Of a DNA stretch of 64,000 bases, positions 1 through 11,553 are shown piece by piece. Below the pieces are notes generated by a model that was not told the DNA's origin, did not search any database, and was given only the letters and a program-made list of their open reading frames with translations. This DNA is from Sacculina carcini (taxonomy: Eukaryota > Arthropoda > Thecostraca > Sacculinidae). Each line of letters opens with the position of its first letter. Within the stretch, counting starts at the first letter, position 1. A program made the position numbers and the translations under genes. The stretch covers positions 5,658,183 to 5,722,182 of the forward strand of contig OU696589.1 of NCBI GenBank assembly GCA_916048095.2. Reading direction: 5' to 3'.

Positions 1-312
1 ACACACATAGCGGAGTTGGCCATTTACATTTGGAGCTGGTAAAAACAAAGCCACAAACGACAAACGAACAATGAAAATTCCACAGGAAATTCTTGCCTCA
101 CCAGTAACGCCATCTCTCGGTGAATATTAGTACTAACGCGAAGTCAAATCCAACAGGTGAAATGGACAATCGCAATTAATAAGTTGAAAAAATGTTGCCT
201 GTAACAACTCATGTAGAAAATATGTAAATCAATCCTGAGTCCTTTGAATTATAAAATAAAAAGCTAATTACATTCAAACTTTGACTTGTTTCTCCTGCTA
301 AAACAGTTATTG

Positions 313-752
313 CACGTTTGAGAACCACTGAATTATTTGCTGTGCACTTTGTGACATTGAATCGCTAAATGAAAAAAAATGAGCAGAGAAACTTGACAGG
401 AATCACGCCACAGGATCAAACAACCGACTTAAGTAAAACACGAACTGAATTAAATTAAAATATATTAATAAATTAACACACTAATATAAACTTAATTCCA
501 GATTTAGCACTTCTTTTGAAAGTTGCCAAGTGGGAAGCTAAAGGTCGGACAGAACAGGACAAATGTGTGTCTTTATCAATACAAATTCGTACATTTTTCT
601 TTCTAATGATATCATGGCATTTACTTTGATGTAACAAATGAATTTTTTAGAGAAATGAATTTCGATGAGTTTATCAGCGGTGTTGTGTGGAAAATGAACT
701 TTGGCACATTAAGAAGTGGGGAATCAGAGAGAAATAAGGTTGAGAACCACTG
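313..752 (-). mobile_element. Degraded hAT-type non-autonomous elements (two 3' ends)
   Basis: GGTTGAGAACCACTG at 738-752 and TTTGAGAACCACTG near 317-330 are both 3' ends of a Charlie-like hAT terminal repeat. The interior 520-600 (reverse strand) is homologous to 9560-9665 and 10430-10540: all share a TGTCCTGTTCTGTCCGAC-like core. No 5' end was found. Confidence 0.55.
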
Positions 753-1907
753 CTTTAGCCAGATAAAGCCCCCTACGGCAATGCATACTGTGCATTAAAG
801 CACATTTCATCGATAAACCAATATATATTCTTGTTCCCCACTCACTAGCAGATATAAGCTATTTCCAAGAACTACGTGATTGAAAACAACCGTATTAATC
901 ATGACATTTTCCCCGAATTTTCCGTTTCAGACATTTATGCCGCCAAAAAATACAAATACACACACACACGCATGTATTCACGCTAAACACAACCGACAAA
1001 ATGACATCACAGCACACACACATACATACATACGGACATACTTACACAATCTATTTGATGTAGGGAAATTGCTTGTCGAAATCAGCAGGAATGACCACCC
1101 CTGTCTGTTTGGCGATAATTAGCATCTCCTCTGATGCAGTCACACACATACACACACACACACACACAGACACACACACACACATCCACAAAGTGAAAAA
1201 ACCCAGAAACATACTGCACCGCAGGATTAAACATGTTTAAAATTAGCAATACTGGAAAGTGTTGCGTTTGCGAAATGTACACGCAAATACAGACATGTCT
1301 GTGAATTATTTAACAACACACTCGTTGAAAATCCAGCAGTATTTATGATAACGATTATTATTATTGATGAAATAAATAGACAAGGCTGACTGGAAAGACA
1401 GTGTGAACGCTGTGAATTGCACGGCTGCAACGCCTATGCAACATGATAATCAACAGACACACAGAAAAAGGGAGGCGAATAAAGCTGGAAAAAGATACGC
1501 TGTTTAAAATCGAAAAAATAAAAAATATTTAATTTTAGTGCATTGTTTGTTTTTTGTCCATAGTATTTTATTTTGTATATTATTCAAAATATTGTTGTGT
1601 TGATATATTTGGATTGTTATATTTGCTATTGTGTATTATCGTTATTCGTCCATCTGGCTGTTTATTCAACATTTCTCTCATTGGCAGATATTTTGCGCGC
1701 CTGTGTCAAATATACGCTATATCAAATACCGATGGAAATAAATTTTCACAAGTCAATTGTCTCTTCAACTGTCTGACGAACGCTGTGGCTGGCGAACATG
1801 GCTGATGAACCTCCAACTCCAGAATACCTCAGTTCTCATCACAACTGACTACCGAAAGCCGTCGGAGCACTGAAGATATCACATTCCAGTTGCACAGTCC
1901 TCTAGAG

Positions 1908-2278
1908 CAGCGTTTCTCAACGTGGGCCACATGGACCACCCTTTGGGGACCACGGGAATTTTCTGAGGGGCCACAGGACGAAATTTAAAAATGGGGAGCC
2001 ACCATATTTTCCCACGGGTCACGAAACATTTGTTGAAACAATTTAATATTTTATACTATTATTGTCGATGTTGTAAATTTCAATCGTGTGTTCCGGTTGT
2101 CGGTGGGAATAGTCACCGGCGTACATGAGCTAATCCTAAGGAGAAGTCGCATCGCGGCGATCAATGTGTGTATAGGACCACAAGGACTTCTAGGGGCCCA
2201 CTGAAGGTTTCTGGGGGGGCATAAGGACTCACATTGTGTTTAAAGGGGTCACGGCAAGAAAAAGGTTGAGAACCACTG
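1908..2278. mobile_element. hAT-superfamily MITE with 8-bp target duplication
   Basis: The terminal repeats are CAGCGTTTCTCAACG on the left and GGTTGAGAACCACTG on the right. The flanks CTCTAGAG (1900-1907) and CCCTAGAC (2279-2286) match at 6 of 8 bases and fit the hAT nTCTAGAn target preference. The 371-bp interior has no coding capacity. It sits about 50 bp beyond ATP5ME exon 2. Confidence 0.85.
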
Positions 2279-2334
2279 CCCTAGACGACGAAACTCTCCA
2301 AGGTAAGAAACCAAAGTAAGTCCGCGATAATCAC

Positions 2335-2775
2335 CTCTTTGACTGTTGGCCTTCTCCTTCTTCAGTTGATACTCTCTCAGCGCCCTCGCTTCGGTTTCGC
2401 GTTCAAAGATGTCCTGCTCCTTTTTGACCAGGTAGTTTTGCCGCTTGTAGCCGTACGTCACGCCCAGAAGCAGCGCCGACCAGCGACTAAACTGCTCCCG
2501 AAACCGATTACGAATGCGACGACAGCGTACATAAAATTGAATTTAATTGAATTCACAAAAACAGCCGATAAACCAACGAATATATCGACAAAAAACAAAT
2601 TGTAATGCACCATATTACTTAAAAAAGACGTTGACCGCAAAATTATACAAAGTTATACATGAATGTATAGTATTGAATTGGAATACATTTTTGTGTACAG
2701 TAGGAATAGTAAAAATTGAGTAAAAACCTTCAGAAGGGCACTGATATTCTTATTTGGCGGCAGAAAAGTCTTCAT
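2335..2775 (-). CDS. ATP5ME: ATP synthase subunit e, mitochondrial (ATP5ME-like), last few codons not located
   Basis: Small membrane subunit of the mitochondrial F1Fo ATP synthase stator and dimer interface. Exon 1 (2775 down to 2728) encodes MKTFLPPNKNISALLK; exon 2 (2491 down to 2335) continues with FSRWSALLLGVTYG and then a charged, coiled-coil-like tail rich in Lys, Glu and Arg. The join is phase 0 across a 236-bp intron with GT and AG ends. The family pattern is a proline-rich start, S-x-L-I-K, then (G/S)R(Y/W)SALLLG with the GxxxG-type membrane helix; all of it is visible. The two exons give 68 residues plus one base, close to the usual 69-80. Exon 2 stops at a weak donor (GTGATT), so a very short third exon is expected but I did not find it; without splicing the frame runs on into a hAT terminal repeat and stops at 2249. 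The start lies 845 bp from the divergent FARSB start. Confidence 0.84.
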
Positions 2776-3620
2776 CTCCAAAAAAACAGCACACAACAAT
2801 CTTAGAACAGACGAAAATAATGCACTCAAGTTATGGTGTTCCGTATTTGTCTTGAAAAATTTTTTCACGTCTCATCTACAAACAAATATAACAGCAATCT
2901 ATATGAATAAACTTCGAGCGCTACATCAAATGTCGAAATCACTTCATAATAGGACTTTTTTCAGTTCAGTTACTGTGTGGGATTTTTGTCCAAGGTAGAC
3001 TTGAAAGACAATAATGACTGAGCGATAGATGAATCACGAATGACGAACACACTCGTGGCTTCCACGGCGTTTCTCATAATAGTGTTGCTGGCGTAGTTTT
3101 CACCGTTTTTGTTTCTGCAGGTATTTTGGTCTATTTTCGTTTTGTTTTCGCTTCGATGATACATTCAAGTCCATTTATACATTAGTCCATTATTAGTTTA
3201 AAGTTGCTTGTCGCAATTGCATGCAATACACTCTTGTGTTTATAATTTAATTCCACACAGTTGTTTTTGTAGTTGGTCTGCAATTGGTCAGTCGTTTGAT
3301 TTCCCGGGTCTGTGGTTTTCCCATCAACATCCGCTCTAGTATATCGGGATTTACCGTTGTAGCGGTCTTGTCATACACTCAATAGACCGGTGCGTCATTA
3401 AAACTACACTCGTTTATGCAAAATATAAAAAAACATAATCTGAATGGCGTTGTGTTCATGGCTGCTGAGTTTTCATTTTCTCCAGTCCGACTCAACCCCA
3501 ACCCGGATTTCAACGGCACTAGCCTCTGACCTCAGCCTATAGGCTAGCGATTATGCTGCTTGGTTTGTCAAGTGAACGTGTGTGAACGCGCGGTGCTTGT
3601 TGGCAGGCAGATTGTCCACT
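2776..3620. promoter_or_regulatory. Shared upstream region between ATP5ME-like gene and FARSB
   Basis: These 845 bp separate two divergently transcribed housekeeping genes, so they probably hold both promoters. This is inferred from layout only. I see no clear TATA box at a sensible distance from either start and no coding sequence. Confidence 0.45.
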
Positions 3621-3926
3621 ATGCCGACAGTGGCTGTCAAGCGGCAGCTGTTATTCGCGGCGCTCGGCCGCAGCTACACCGACGAACAATTTGCCGATCT
3701 GTGCTTCGACTATGGTCTCGAGCTGGACGAGGTGACCACGGTGGAGGCGTGTCTTGTTCAGCGCAACGCAGGCAAGTTCCAGTGTGTGAAGTAAGGTAAA
3801 TGTCTTTATTGCGCTCCAATAAGTGGGTTTTTTAGTACAATTTCAATCGCAACTGTGTCTGTGTGTGTGTGTTTGGTGCTTGTGTATGCATGTGTGAGTG
3901 TGTCTGTGTGCGTGTGCGTGTGTCTG

Positions 3927-4011
<85 letters not shown>

Positions 4012-4030
4012 CGATTGATTGATTGATGTC

Positions 4031-4111
<81 letters not shown>

Positions 4112-6639
4112 ATTGGGCGTTAGACGACACGGAATCAGCACAACAGGAGCTGACTCTCACTGACGCCGACAATGTCGTGTACAAAGTCGACGTGCCGGCC
4201 AACCGTTACGACCTGTTGTGTCTAGAGGGTCTGGCGCGAGCGCTGCTCATTTTCCAGGGGCGCGCCTCGCTGCCGGACTACCAACTTGCCTCCGGGGATT
4301 CTGACGTCTCTCCTTCTCCTTATACCGCTCCGTCTACGGCGTCTTCTCATCGAGTGTGCATATCAGTTACGGCGGCTACTCGGCAGGTGCTGCTAGAGAT
4401 GCGCTCCCCAAATAAACAGACGTTTTTTTCTCAAGAAAAACCCTTAAAAATGTTTTTCCGCAACCAAAAAATTCACGTTTCTCGCGTCTTTTTTGTCTCT
4501 TTATTCTTCATGTGCTGTTGTTTTCCGATGAAAATAACCGATGTTTCTGTTGGAAAAGGTAAGCATGTTTTTTGTGCAAAAACACAGCAACCAAAAATGT
4601 TGTATGCATCTTTTGTTTGTTTTTTTCTTCATTTCTTTGTTGTTCTTTCAAATACTAAAAATATGCTTTTGCAAAAATACGGAAACCAAAAAAATGTTTC
4701 TTATTTTTTCTTTATTTTGTTTTTTAAAACCGAGTTTTTTATATATATAAAAATATCAAAAGAACATGTTCTTTTGCAACAACAAAATACCACAACCAAA
4801 AAAAATGTTCTCCTGCATCTGCAGGTGCGGCCGTATTTGGTTGCAGCCGTGTTGCGCGACTTGACATTCACTCAGGCCGTCTACGACAGCTTCATCGAGC
4901 TGCAGGACAAACTGCACCACAATATCGGCCGGCGAAGGCAGCTGGTAGCCATTGGCACGCACGATTTGGACACGCTGCAGGCGCCGTTCTGCTACGACGC
5001 CCGACCGCCGGCCGATATTCGCTTCCGTGCGCTATCGCAGACGCGCCAATACACGGCCGTCGAGCTGATGCAGCTGTACTCGGCCGACAGTCATTTGAAG
5101 CCGTATCTGGGCATCATTCGCGACTCGGCCGTCTATCCGGTGATTGAGGACCGGCGGCGGGTGGTGTTGAGCATGCCGCCAATCATCAACGGTCATCATT
5201 CGCGCATCACTGTCGCCACACGCAACGTACTAATCGAGTGCACAGCCACCGATCTGACCAAGGCTCAGGTGGTGCTCGACACGATTGTGTGCATGTTTAG
5301 CGGCTATTGCCGGCGGCCATTCCACTGCGAGCCGGTCGAGGTGCGCTACGAGTCAGCACCCGGCCACGGCGTCTCCATCGGCGGCTGCCAGATTTATCCT
5401 CGCCTCGAGTACCGGCAGTTTGAGGTGAGCGTGCGAGCGGTGGCCGCTTATATCGGCGTGCCTGCGGGCGACGGCGACGACGGCGGCTTGACGGCTGACA
5501 AAATGTGCGACCTGTTGACACGTATGAGTCTGCAGTGTCGGCGGCCGCGCGACGACAACACATCGACGTTGTCCGAGGACCGCGTTCTGGTGCGCGTGCC
5601 GCCGACACGTCACGATATTCTGCACGTGTGCGATATTATCGAGGATGTGGCCATCGCGTATGGCTACAACAAAATAGTCAAGCGGCTGCCGGAGTTCGGC
5701 TCGGTGGCCTTGCAGAATCCGCTCAACCAGCTGTGCGACCAGCTGCGACAACAAGTGGCGCAGGCCGGCTTCACCGAGGCGCTCACGTTCTCGCTGTGTG
5801 CGCGCGACGATATCGGCGCCAAGATGCGCGCCGATTGCAGCAAGCTGCCCGTCGTGCATATTGCCAATCCGAAGGCGCTCGAGTTTCAGGTAGGCCGATG
5901 GGGGACGGGGGAGGGGGCAGGATATTACGTCTACAGACCATTACGCCTACGCTTAAGTCCGTAAATTCGGCGTTTGATGAGATATTGGCTGGTGGCATGT
6001 TGAGATTGATTTTTGCTTGTGACAACAACTGTTGTTGCTATGGTAACAGTTATTATAACAGTTGTTGCTATGACAACAACTGCTGTTGCTATGACTACAA
6101 CTGTTGTCGCTGTGGTAACAGTTATTATAACAGTTGTTGCTATGACAACAACTGTTGTTGCTATTGTAACTGTTGTTGCTACTGGTTGGCAGGTGGTGCG
6201 CACGGCGCTGCTGCCGGGCCTGTTGAAGACGGCCGCGTGCAATCGCAAACAGCCGCTGCCGCTGCGTCTGTTTGAGCTGTCCGATGTGGTGCTGGTGGAC
6301 ACCGGCGCCGAAACGGGCGCCACCAATCAGCGCCATCTGGCGGCGCTTCACTGCGGTCGCATGGCCGGCTTCGAGGTGATTCACGGACTACTGGACCGGC
6401 TGATGCAGCTGCTCGAGGTGCCGAGGGCGGCCTCAGCTGCCGCGGCGCCAGAGCGTCGGGGCTACTGGTTGCGGCCGGTCGGCGAGGATGCGGCCTTCTT
6501 GTCGGGCCGCTGTGCCGACGTGCTGGTCGATGGCCGGTGTGTGGGGCGGCTGGGTGTGCTGCATCCCGAGGTGGTGAACAATTTTGAGCTGACGCTCGCA
6601 TGTTCGGCACTCGAGCTCAATATTGAGCCGTTTGTCTAG
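3621..6639 (+). CDS. FARSB: Phenylalanine--tRNA ligase beta subunit (cytosolic), 4 exons
   Basis: Beta subunit of the alpha2-beta2 cytosolic phenylalanyl-tRNA synthetase, which charges tRNA-Phe. Exons: 3621-3771, 4124-4386, 4825-5889, 6193-6639, giving 641 residues (human about 589). The start [16 protein letters not shown] matches the family N-terminus. Residues from about 70 carry the [14 protein letters not shown] block; the B3/4 editing-like domain includes [13 protein letters not shown]; the B5 domain follows, with [23 protein letters not shown]; the C-terminal synthetase-like fold includes LLPGLLKT and [15 protein letters not shown]. The end LELNIEPFV is family-typical. Intron 1 appears to use a GC donor (CAG/GCAAGT), the choice that keeps frame; its 3' end is a long (TG)n tract. 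Intron 2 is 438 nt, a multiple of three, and open in frame. The exon 2 end is the least certain boundary (weak donor GTGCTG). Exons are much more GC-rich than the introns. The gene converges on RNF10. Confidence 0.96.
3926..4110. repeat. (TA)n and (TG)n microsatellites in FARSB intron 1
   Basis: A TA dinucleotide run (about 3927-3997) is followed by GATT repeats and a TG run (about 4036-4109). The TG run ends 14 nt before the acceptor AG at 4122-4123. Confidence 0.95.
4430..4815 (+). repeat. Degenerate tandem repeat filling FARSB intron 2
   Basis: The block around AACCAAAAAATG, followed by a T-rich stretch, recurs about four times (near 4462, 4589, 4684 and 4793), roughly every 100-130 bp. 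It makes up nearly the whole intron. Confidence 0.6.
6019..6182. repeat. Self-complementary CAACAACTGTTGTTG repeats in FARSB intron 3
   Basis: Units containing ACAACAACTGTTGTTGC and GGTAACAGTTATTATAAC alternate in imperfect tandem up to the last 10 bp of the intron. The core CAACA(A)CTGTTGTTG is a near-perfect palindrome, so the intron RNA can fold into several hairpins just before the 3' splice site. Confidence 0.8.
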
Positions 6640-6905
6640 CACATACGTGTGTGTGTGTTTGTCCAAGGTGTTTGTGTCAGGTGTTTGTATAGCATGTGTG
6701 TTTGTGTCAGGTGTTTGCTTGTTTAGCGCGAGTGTTTGTGTCTAGTGCATTTGTATTTATGTAGAAATCCGTTTTTCTAGCACGTGTTTGTGTAATCCTT
6801 GTTTGTCTAGCACATGTTTGTGTAATGTTTGTTTAGCATGTTTTTGTGCGATGTTTGTATTTGTCTAGCACGTGTTTGTGTAGGGTGTCTAGGTTGTGTT
6901 TGTGG
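6640..6905 (+). repeat. Degenerate GTGTTTGTGT/TCTAGCAC repeat in the FARSB 3' region
   Basis: Starting immediately after the FARSB stop codon, a 20-30 bp motif (TTTGTNTAGCACGTG/TTTGTGT) recurs with drift for about 260 bp. It probably forms the proximal 3' UTR. Confidence 0.65.
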
Positions 6906-6986
6906 CAGTTTTGACGGTTGAAGGGCGCGAGACAGTGTGAAATTGAGAGTCGAGTGATTTGTGTGTTGTTGGTTTGGAAATGTATT

Positions 6987-6992
6987 TTTATT
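6987..6992 (-). terminator. Candidate RNF10 poly(A) signal
   Basis: AATAAA on the minus strand, about 500 nt beyond the RNF10 stop codon. The position is plausible, but no transcript evidence is available from sequence alone. Confidence 0.4.
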
Positions 6993-7432
6993 CGTTGAGC
7001 TTTGCCCAGCGTTGTTTTGTATCCAGTGACGGTTCAGTTCTGTCCCATCAGATGATTGTGAGGAGCTAGAACAGGGGTCGTGGTTGGTTTCATCTTCTAT
7101 GCAGTTGAGGCGCTTCGATTTTACAAAAATATCGCAGGTGTTTGAATACAAGACTGACGAGATATTTTTCAGCTAAGCTACGCCGTCTAGGCACTGGGAA
7201 TATTTGGTTAGCATGACTGAATACAATGAACGTAATTTACACTATAATCTAATAGACCATTTCCGTGACTTCCAATGAATAGCAATTCACGAGAAATTGG
7301 CAAATATGCAACGCATGCAATTTGGCCGGGTGTATTGCAACTCAATCGTGCACGTTGATTGAATATAGCGAGCAATTGCAGAGCAATATCCACAGCTCGT
7401 GCGGGCCAAACATCTCAACCAAAACGCCGAGA

Positions 7433-7438
7433 AATAAA
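7433..7438 (+). terminator. Candidate FARSB poly(A) signal
   Basis: This is the first AATAAA I find on the plus strand after the FARSB stop (about 795 nt downstream). If it is used, the FARSB and RNF10 3' ends overlap by roughly 450 bp. Confidence 0.35.
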
Positions 7439-7492
7439 CAGCAAAACTCGGCAAAATACACCAGAATAACACGCTTGATGGTATTAGAGATA

Positions 7493-10400
7493 TTAGAAGG
7501 GCATGCCAGAACTGAGCACCAAACGACGATTTCTCTTTTTGCCCGGTTTTTTGGCGCAACCACGTGCCTCGCCGGGCACTGCATCTCCTGCAAAATATAA
7601 TTAAAAATTAAGTAGAATTCACATATTATTAGTAAACTCAATGAACAAGGAGAGATGGAAAGTGAAAGATATAAATTGCATTTGCACTTATTAACAAAAA
7701 CCAGTAAAATTATTAAAGTAAATTATATCAATACATAAGTCAAATTATAATGATAACAATGTGTTTTCACCATATCAAAAATATCATCGGCTTCAAATAT
7801 CAAATATGCACGGCTTAAGTTTTGCACTAACTGAATACTGCTGGAAAAATCACCAACGTACAATGACAAAATTACAATAATTTATAATTAACCAGAAAAA
7901 TACCAAAATATTGGAGGCAAAGATAACATTGGAAATTCATGGATAATTCATGGAAACATGCCCACAAATGGAAAAGTTTGACACGAACCAGCAACTAAAA
8001 CACACACAAACATACACACATTTGGCAAAACATCATACATCACACAAAAAAACTCACCCGGTTGCCAGATTCGAACCCGCAACCAACTCACCTCGTTGTT
8101 TATCAATCAGATCCAACATGGCCGCCAAATCAGCACTCCACCCCTCTTGCAGTGGGTCATCTACACTCGCCTCTGTCTCCTGCCGTCCTCTGCCCCGCCG
8201 CTGCTCTCTCACTCTCCCTTCTCCAGCACTCACTCGCTGGCCGCCGCGCAACAGCTCGGCAAACGACGGCATCTCTACCACATCTTCAACATGTCCATCA
8301 TCATGTGACTCTTGATTAACTTCTGTCTCGTCTTGTGACGTGATCTCAGGAAGCGGCGGCGATGGCGATGGCTGTGGCTGTGGAGGTGAAGATGTGAAGT
8401 AATGTTGTGACGGCGACGTGATATGATCGACGTGATGCGACTGACAATTGTGCTGTGTCATTTGACGTTCACGTCGCTCACGACCGCGACGACGTGCATC
8501 GCGTCTCTTCAGCTGATCTACAGTACAGTACAGTACACACACACACACACACATACACACATACACGTAACACAATACACATACACACAAAGCTTTCCTA
8601 GTAGGTGTGTGTGTGTGTGGACGCATGGAACGGCTTGAGTGTACAAATAGTGAATGCAGTGAGTGTATTCAAAGAGATGCTGGATAAAGCTGGATATTGA
8701 CAAGGAAACAGCTTGACAGCTCGAGCTTAGCTCATCTCCTGTAGCTACAAATATGTGAGTACACACACACATACAATCTCACATAGAAATACACACACAC
8801 ACACACACAAACATTACGTTTTACCTAAGGTAGCTATTTATATAGCGCCCTACACCTAGAGGATCTCAAGGGCGCTGCGCACACACATACTATTTCACAT
8901 AGAAAAATGAAATCTCACACATACAGACAGAGAGAGAGAGACGCAAACACAGGCTCGGAATGCTTGCCTTTGAACAGTGCAAACACTGGCGCCGACACGA
9001 GCGGCGGCTGCAGGTCGAGCAGCACGAGCTGCACCTGCGTGCCGACCGCCACGTGCGCCAGCAGCGGCGAGTGCCGGCGTCGCAGCGGCTCGTCCACGCT
9101 GACCGGCTCGAGCTCGAGCACAGTCAGGTCGGCCAGCCGTCGCGGACAACGCAGCCACTCGCCGCCGTGCTGTTCCAGCAACATGCGCGCGTTGAGCGCG
9201 TGCAAATACACCGGCCGTCCGTCCTCGGCTGTCGGCACATAACAGTTAAATGCCTAAGTGACAGCTGCTACACGGCAAGAAGCCGAAGCTTATGAACACA
9301 CACAGGTGTGTCCCGTGTAGCTCGCTGCCACCGCAGAACCGACCCTCTCTACGCTATGACGCCACAAGAATGGAAGACGTATTAGAGAGGGCCACCTCCC
9401 CAGAATGCATGACACAACACATGACTGATATCTGGTACCATCATTTACTGCTAGGTGGACAGGGGCTGTTGGATTATAGAACTCGTCCAAGAAATTCTCC
9501 TCTGCCGGGTTTCTTCTCTTATTCAATAAATTCAGTTGTTACAGCAAATCAAGTGGTCATTGGAAACAAAAATAAACGAATTTGAATTGATAAAAACACA
9601 CATAGTTGTCCTGTTCTGTCCGACGTTTAGCTTGCCACTTGACAACTCTTCCATCATTCCCCACCAGTAAGGAATTCCGCACAGGCTAACACCGACTACC
9701 TCTAGAATAAGCAACAGCAAATAAGCCAGAATCCACACTTACACACACAAACACACACACACACACGCACCCTGATAAAAGTACACCTGATGCTGATCTG
9801 TGCCGTCAACGGTCGCACGTTCGCCACCACCACCACCACAGCCACCGCCACATTGCTGATCATCGAAGGCCGACGCGTACTCGACAACAGCTTGATCGGC
9901 AGCCACAGCTTCGCCAGCGGAAGCCGGTTCATTGTTGATGGTGAACGGCGGCTGTGCGCGTTGAGACAGCTGCTGACGCCAGACGGCCAGCTGCCGGCGC
10001 CGCTCCGCCAACAGCTGCAGTGCTTGCTCCACGAAGCACACGTGCGGCTCGTGACGTAGCTCGTGCAAATGTTGCTCGAGCGCCCGCTGTTCGGCGTCAA
10101 TTATGTCACACTCCACCTGTACTCATTCACACATTCATACACACACACAAACACACACATACAGACACACACAAACACAAGCACCCAGAGACACACATAC
10201 ATACATACATACACACATACAGACACACACACACGCATCCAGAGACACAAACAAACATACACACGTGCGTGCAAGTAGTGTTGTGCTATTGTTTGCGCTC
10301 TAAGGCAGTGGTGTGTAGTCTGATATTTCTCACTGATTCCCCACTTCTTAGTGAGTCATCTCTTCATTATCCACACAACACAGCGCTGATAAATTAATTA

Positions 10401-11467
10401 AATTCAGTTGATCTAGCGAATTAAATGTCAGAAAGTTACTAGAAACGAAAACGAACGAATTCGGATTGTAAGAAAGATACATATGTTTGTTCTTCCGTTT
10501 GACCTTTAATTCGTCACTTGGTAATTCTTTCGGTTCCCACCAGTGGGGAATTTCCCAAAAAGTTACGGAATTATATGTTACTGCTCCAAGCGCATAGAAA
10601 AACGTAAATGTTTGGTTAGGGTAAGTGATATCCATGTGACAAGTAGAAAATATGGAAAAATAAAAACAAAAATATCATATGGTCGGGCCAAATAAACAGC
10701 TAGCAAATAAATTAATTCAAAATAATATAATTATAATTCATAATGTGAATTAGTATAATGTATAATGGTTCATAAAATGATTGATGATACACAAAATATT
10801 GGTTGTGCATTTAGTGAAATAACACTAAACACTATGAAATTAGGTTATTAATAACAGCATTATGATGATAATAATAACATTTACATTGGCCACTCCCGCG
10901 TCATCCGACCAATGATGGCCAATAAACAAGAAACAGATCAGGTTAACATGCTAAATGTCTCAAGTAACATCTGCTGCTAGGGAAACGTGAGAAACAATGA
11001 GCACAACAATCAATACCTGATCAGGTGTGGCCAACACAATTCTGGCCAGTTTCTGTCGCTCACAGCTGTCGGTCAGCATTACGTACGGACTGTGCCACTT
11101 GTCCTCGCCACAATACGCTGCTAGTGCGTCATCATTGTCTAGCTCGGGCACCGGCCGTGGCTGCAGCGAGTAGCGATGTCGCATCATCAGCCGCATGCTC
11201 AGCTGTTGACCGACGACGGCCGGACGGCGCTCGAGCAGCTGGCAGCTGAGCAGCTCGCCGACGCTAAGCGGCTGCTCGCAGATGGGACATGGCCGGCTGG
11301 CGCGGTCCGACAGGGCCAGGTAGTGCAGCACGCATGGCCAACAGAAAACGTGACCGCAGCGAGTGAGACGACCGAGTGAAGGCGGCGGCGCGTACAAACA
11401 AATGGCGCACACGCTGCTGGCATCGTCAAACAGACGCACCTGTCGCGACCGAGTGTGGCGCACGTGA

Positions 11468-11553
<86 letters not shown>

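Noticed and set aside
5297..5859. Long antisense frames over FARSB exon 3
   Set aside because: Shadow frames of GC-rich coding sequence with no family resemblance.
4036..5964. Single 642-codon frame covering FARSB
   Set aside because: It begins in the (TG)n tract of intron 1 and reads through intron 2 and into intron 3. The spliced four-exon model fits the protein family better.
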